A stretch of 64,000 nt of DNA. It comes from Dorea longicatena. Its GTDB lineage: Bacteria; Bacillota; Clostridia; Lachnospirales; Lachnospiraceae. Below are positions 62,541 through 64,000 of this stretch, one piece after another. The notes beneath the pieces are model-generated. The model searched no databases, had not been told where the DNA came from, and saw only the letters and a list, made by a program, of their open reading frames with translations. The stretch is taken from contig NZ_CP100126.1 in assembly GCF_024168045.1 (NCBI RefSeq), positions 2,196,001-2,260,000 on the forward strand, given 5' to 3'. The translations under genes and the position numbers were made by a program. The stretch's first letter is position 1. Each line of letters starts with the position of its first letter.

Positions 62541-64000
<1,460 letters not shown>

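Overview
The window looks like a chromosomal segment of an anaerobic gut Firmicute, most likely a Lachnospiraceae member. The grounds are gene content and style, not a database match: A-rich Shine-Dalgarno sites, LigA, ClpX, HtpG, DUF4358 and DUF5721 proteins, a FeoA-FeoB fusion, and several oxygen-sensitive double-cubane (2-hydroxyacyl-CoA dehydratase type) proteins with a dedicated ATPase activase. A 23S rRNA 3' half lies at the right edge.

Layout. 0-2.5 kb: the edge of a regulator-like gene, then a decayed hybrid sensor kinase behind an intact-looking c-di-GMP-I riboswitch and terminator, a YbaK-type deacylase and tRNA-Gly. 2.5-5 kb: a membrane protein and a two-gene HipA-like kinase/partner pair. 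5-11.6 kb: a MATE transporter and a response regulator/histidine kinase/ABC ATPase/FtsX permease module of the peptide-resistance type. 11.7-17 kb: aldo/keto reductase, a broken PD-(D/E)XK gene, a 615-bp palindromic repeat element with terminal inverted repeats, an AEC transporter, a MalY-type lyase and a C39-like peptidase. 17.2-30.7 kb: tRNA-Pro and tRNA-Gly, then a long leftward run of housekeeping and envelope genes (LspA family, subtilase, cytidylate-kinase-like, NhaD-type antiporter, ClpX, LigA, RluF, and a DHHW/MBOAT/DUF4358/SGNH O-acylation set). 30.9-37.8 kb: DUF5721, CIRCE-linked htpG, and a giant coiled-coil FtsX permease with its ATPase.

37.8-40.5 kb is a 2.6-kb AT-rich segment with inverted copies of the palindromic element at both ends. 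It carries one gene, a membrane protein with FtsK gamma and alpha-like domains but no ATPase motor. 40.5-45.6 kb is a double-cubane cluster region: two cluster proteins, a cysteine-desulfurase-like enzyme, DUF3343 and the activase. 45.6-48.2 kb is a pantothenate group (panD, panC and a BASS transporter, no panB). 48.2-53.2 kb holds FeoAB, a CYTH enzyme, XdhC and a short QueG-like protein.

53.2-61.5 kb is a leftward amino-acid cluster: ABC importer (permease, binding protein, ATPase), M20 amidohydrolase, MalY-type lyase and a PucR/CdaR-type regulator. It ends in a 717-residue protein that joins a complete double-cubane domain to a PucR-type helix-turn-helix domain. This fusion suggests direct redox or ligand control of an amino-acid catabolic cluster. 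The window closes with a YgjP-type metallopeptidase, tRNA-Asn with its own promoter, and 23S rRNA.

The strongest candidates for something undescribed are the double-cubane/PucR fusion, the palindromic element family with its FtsK-like cargo, and the HipA-like kinase pair.
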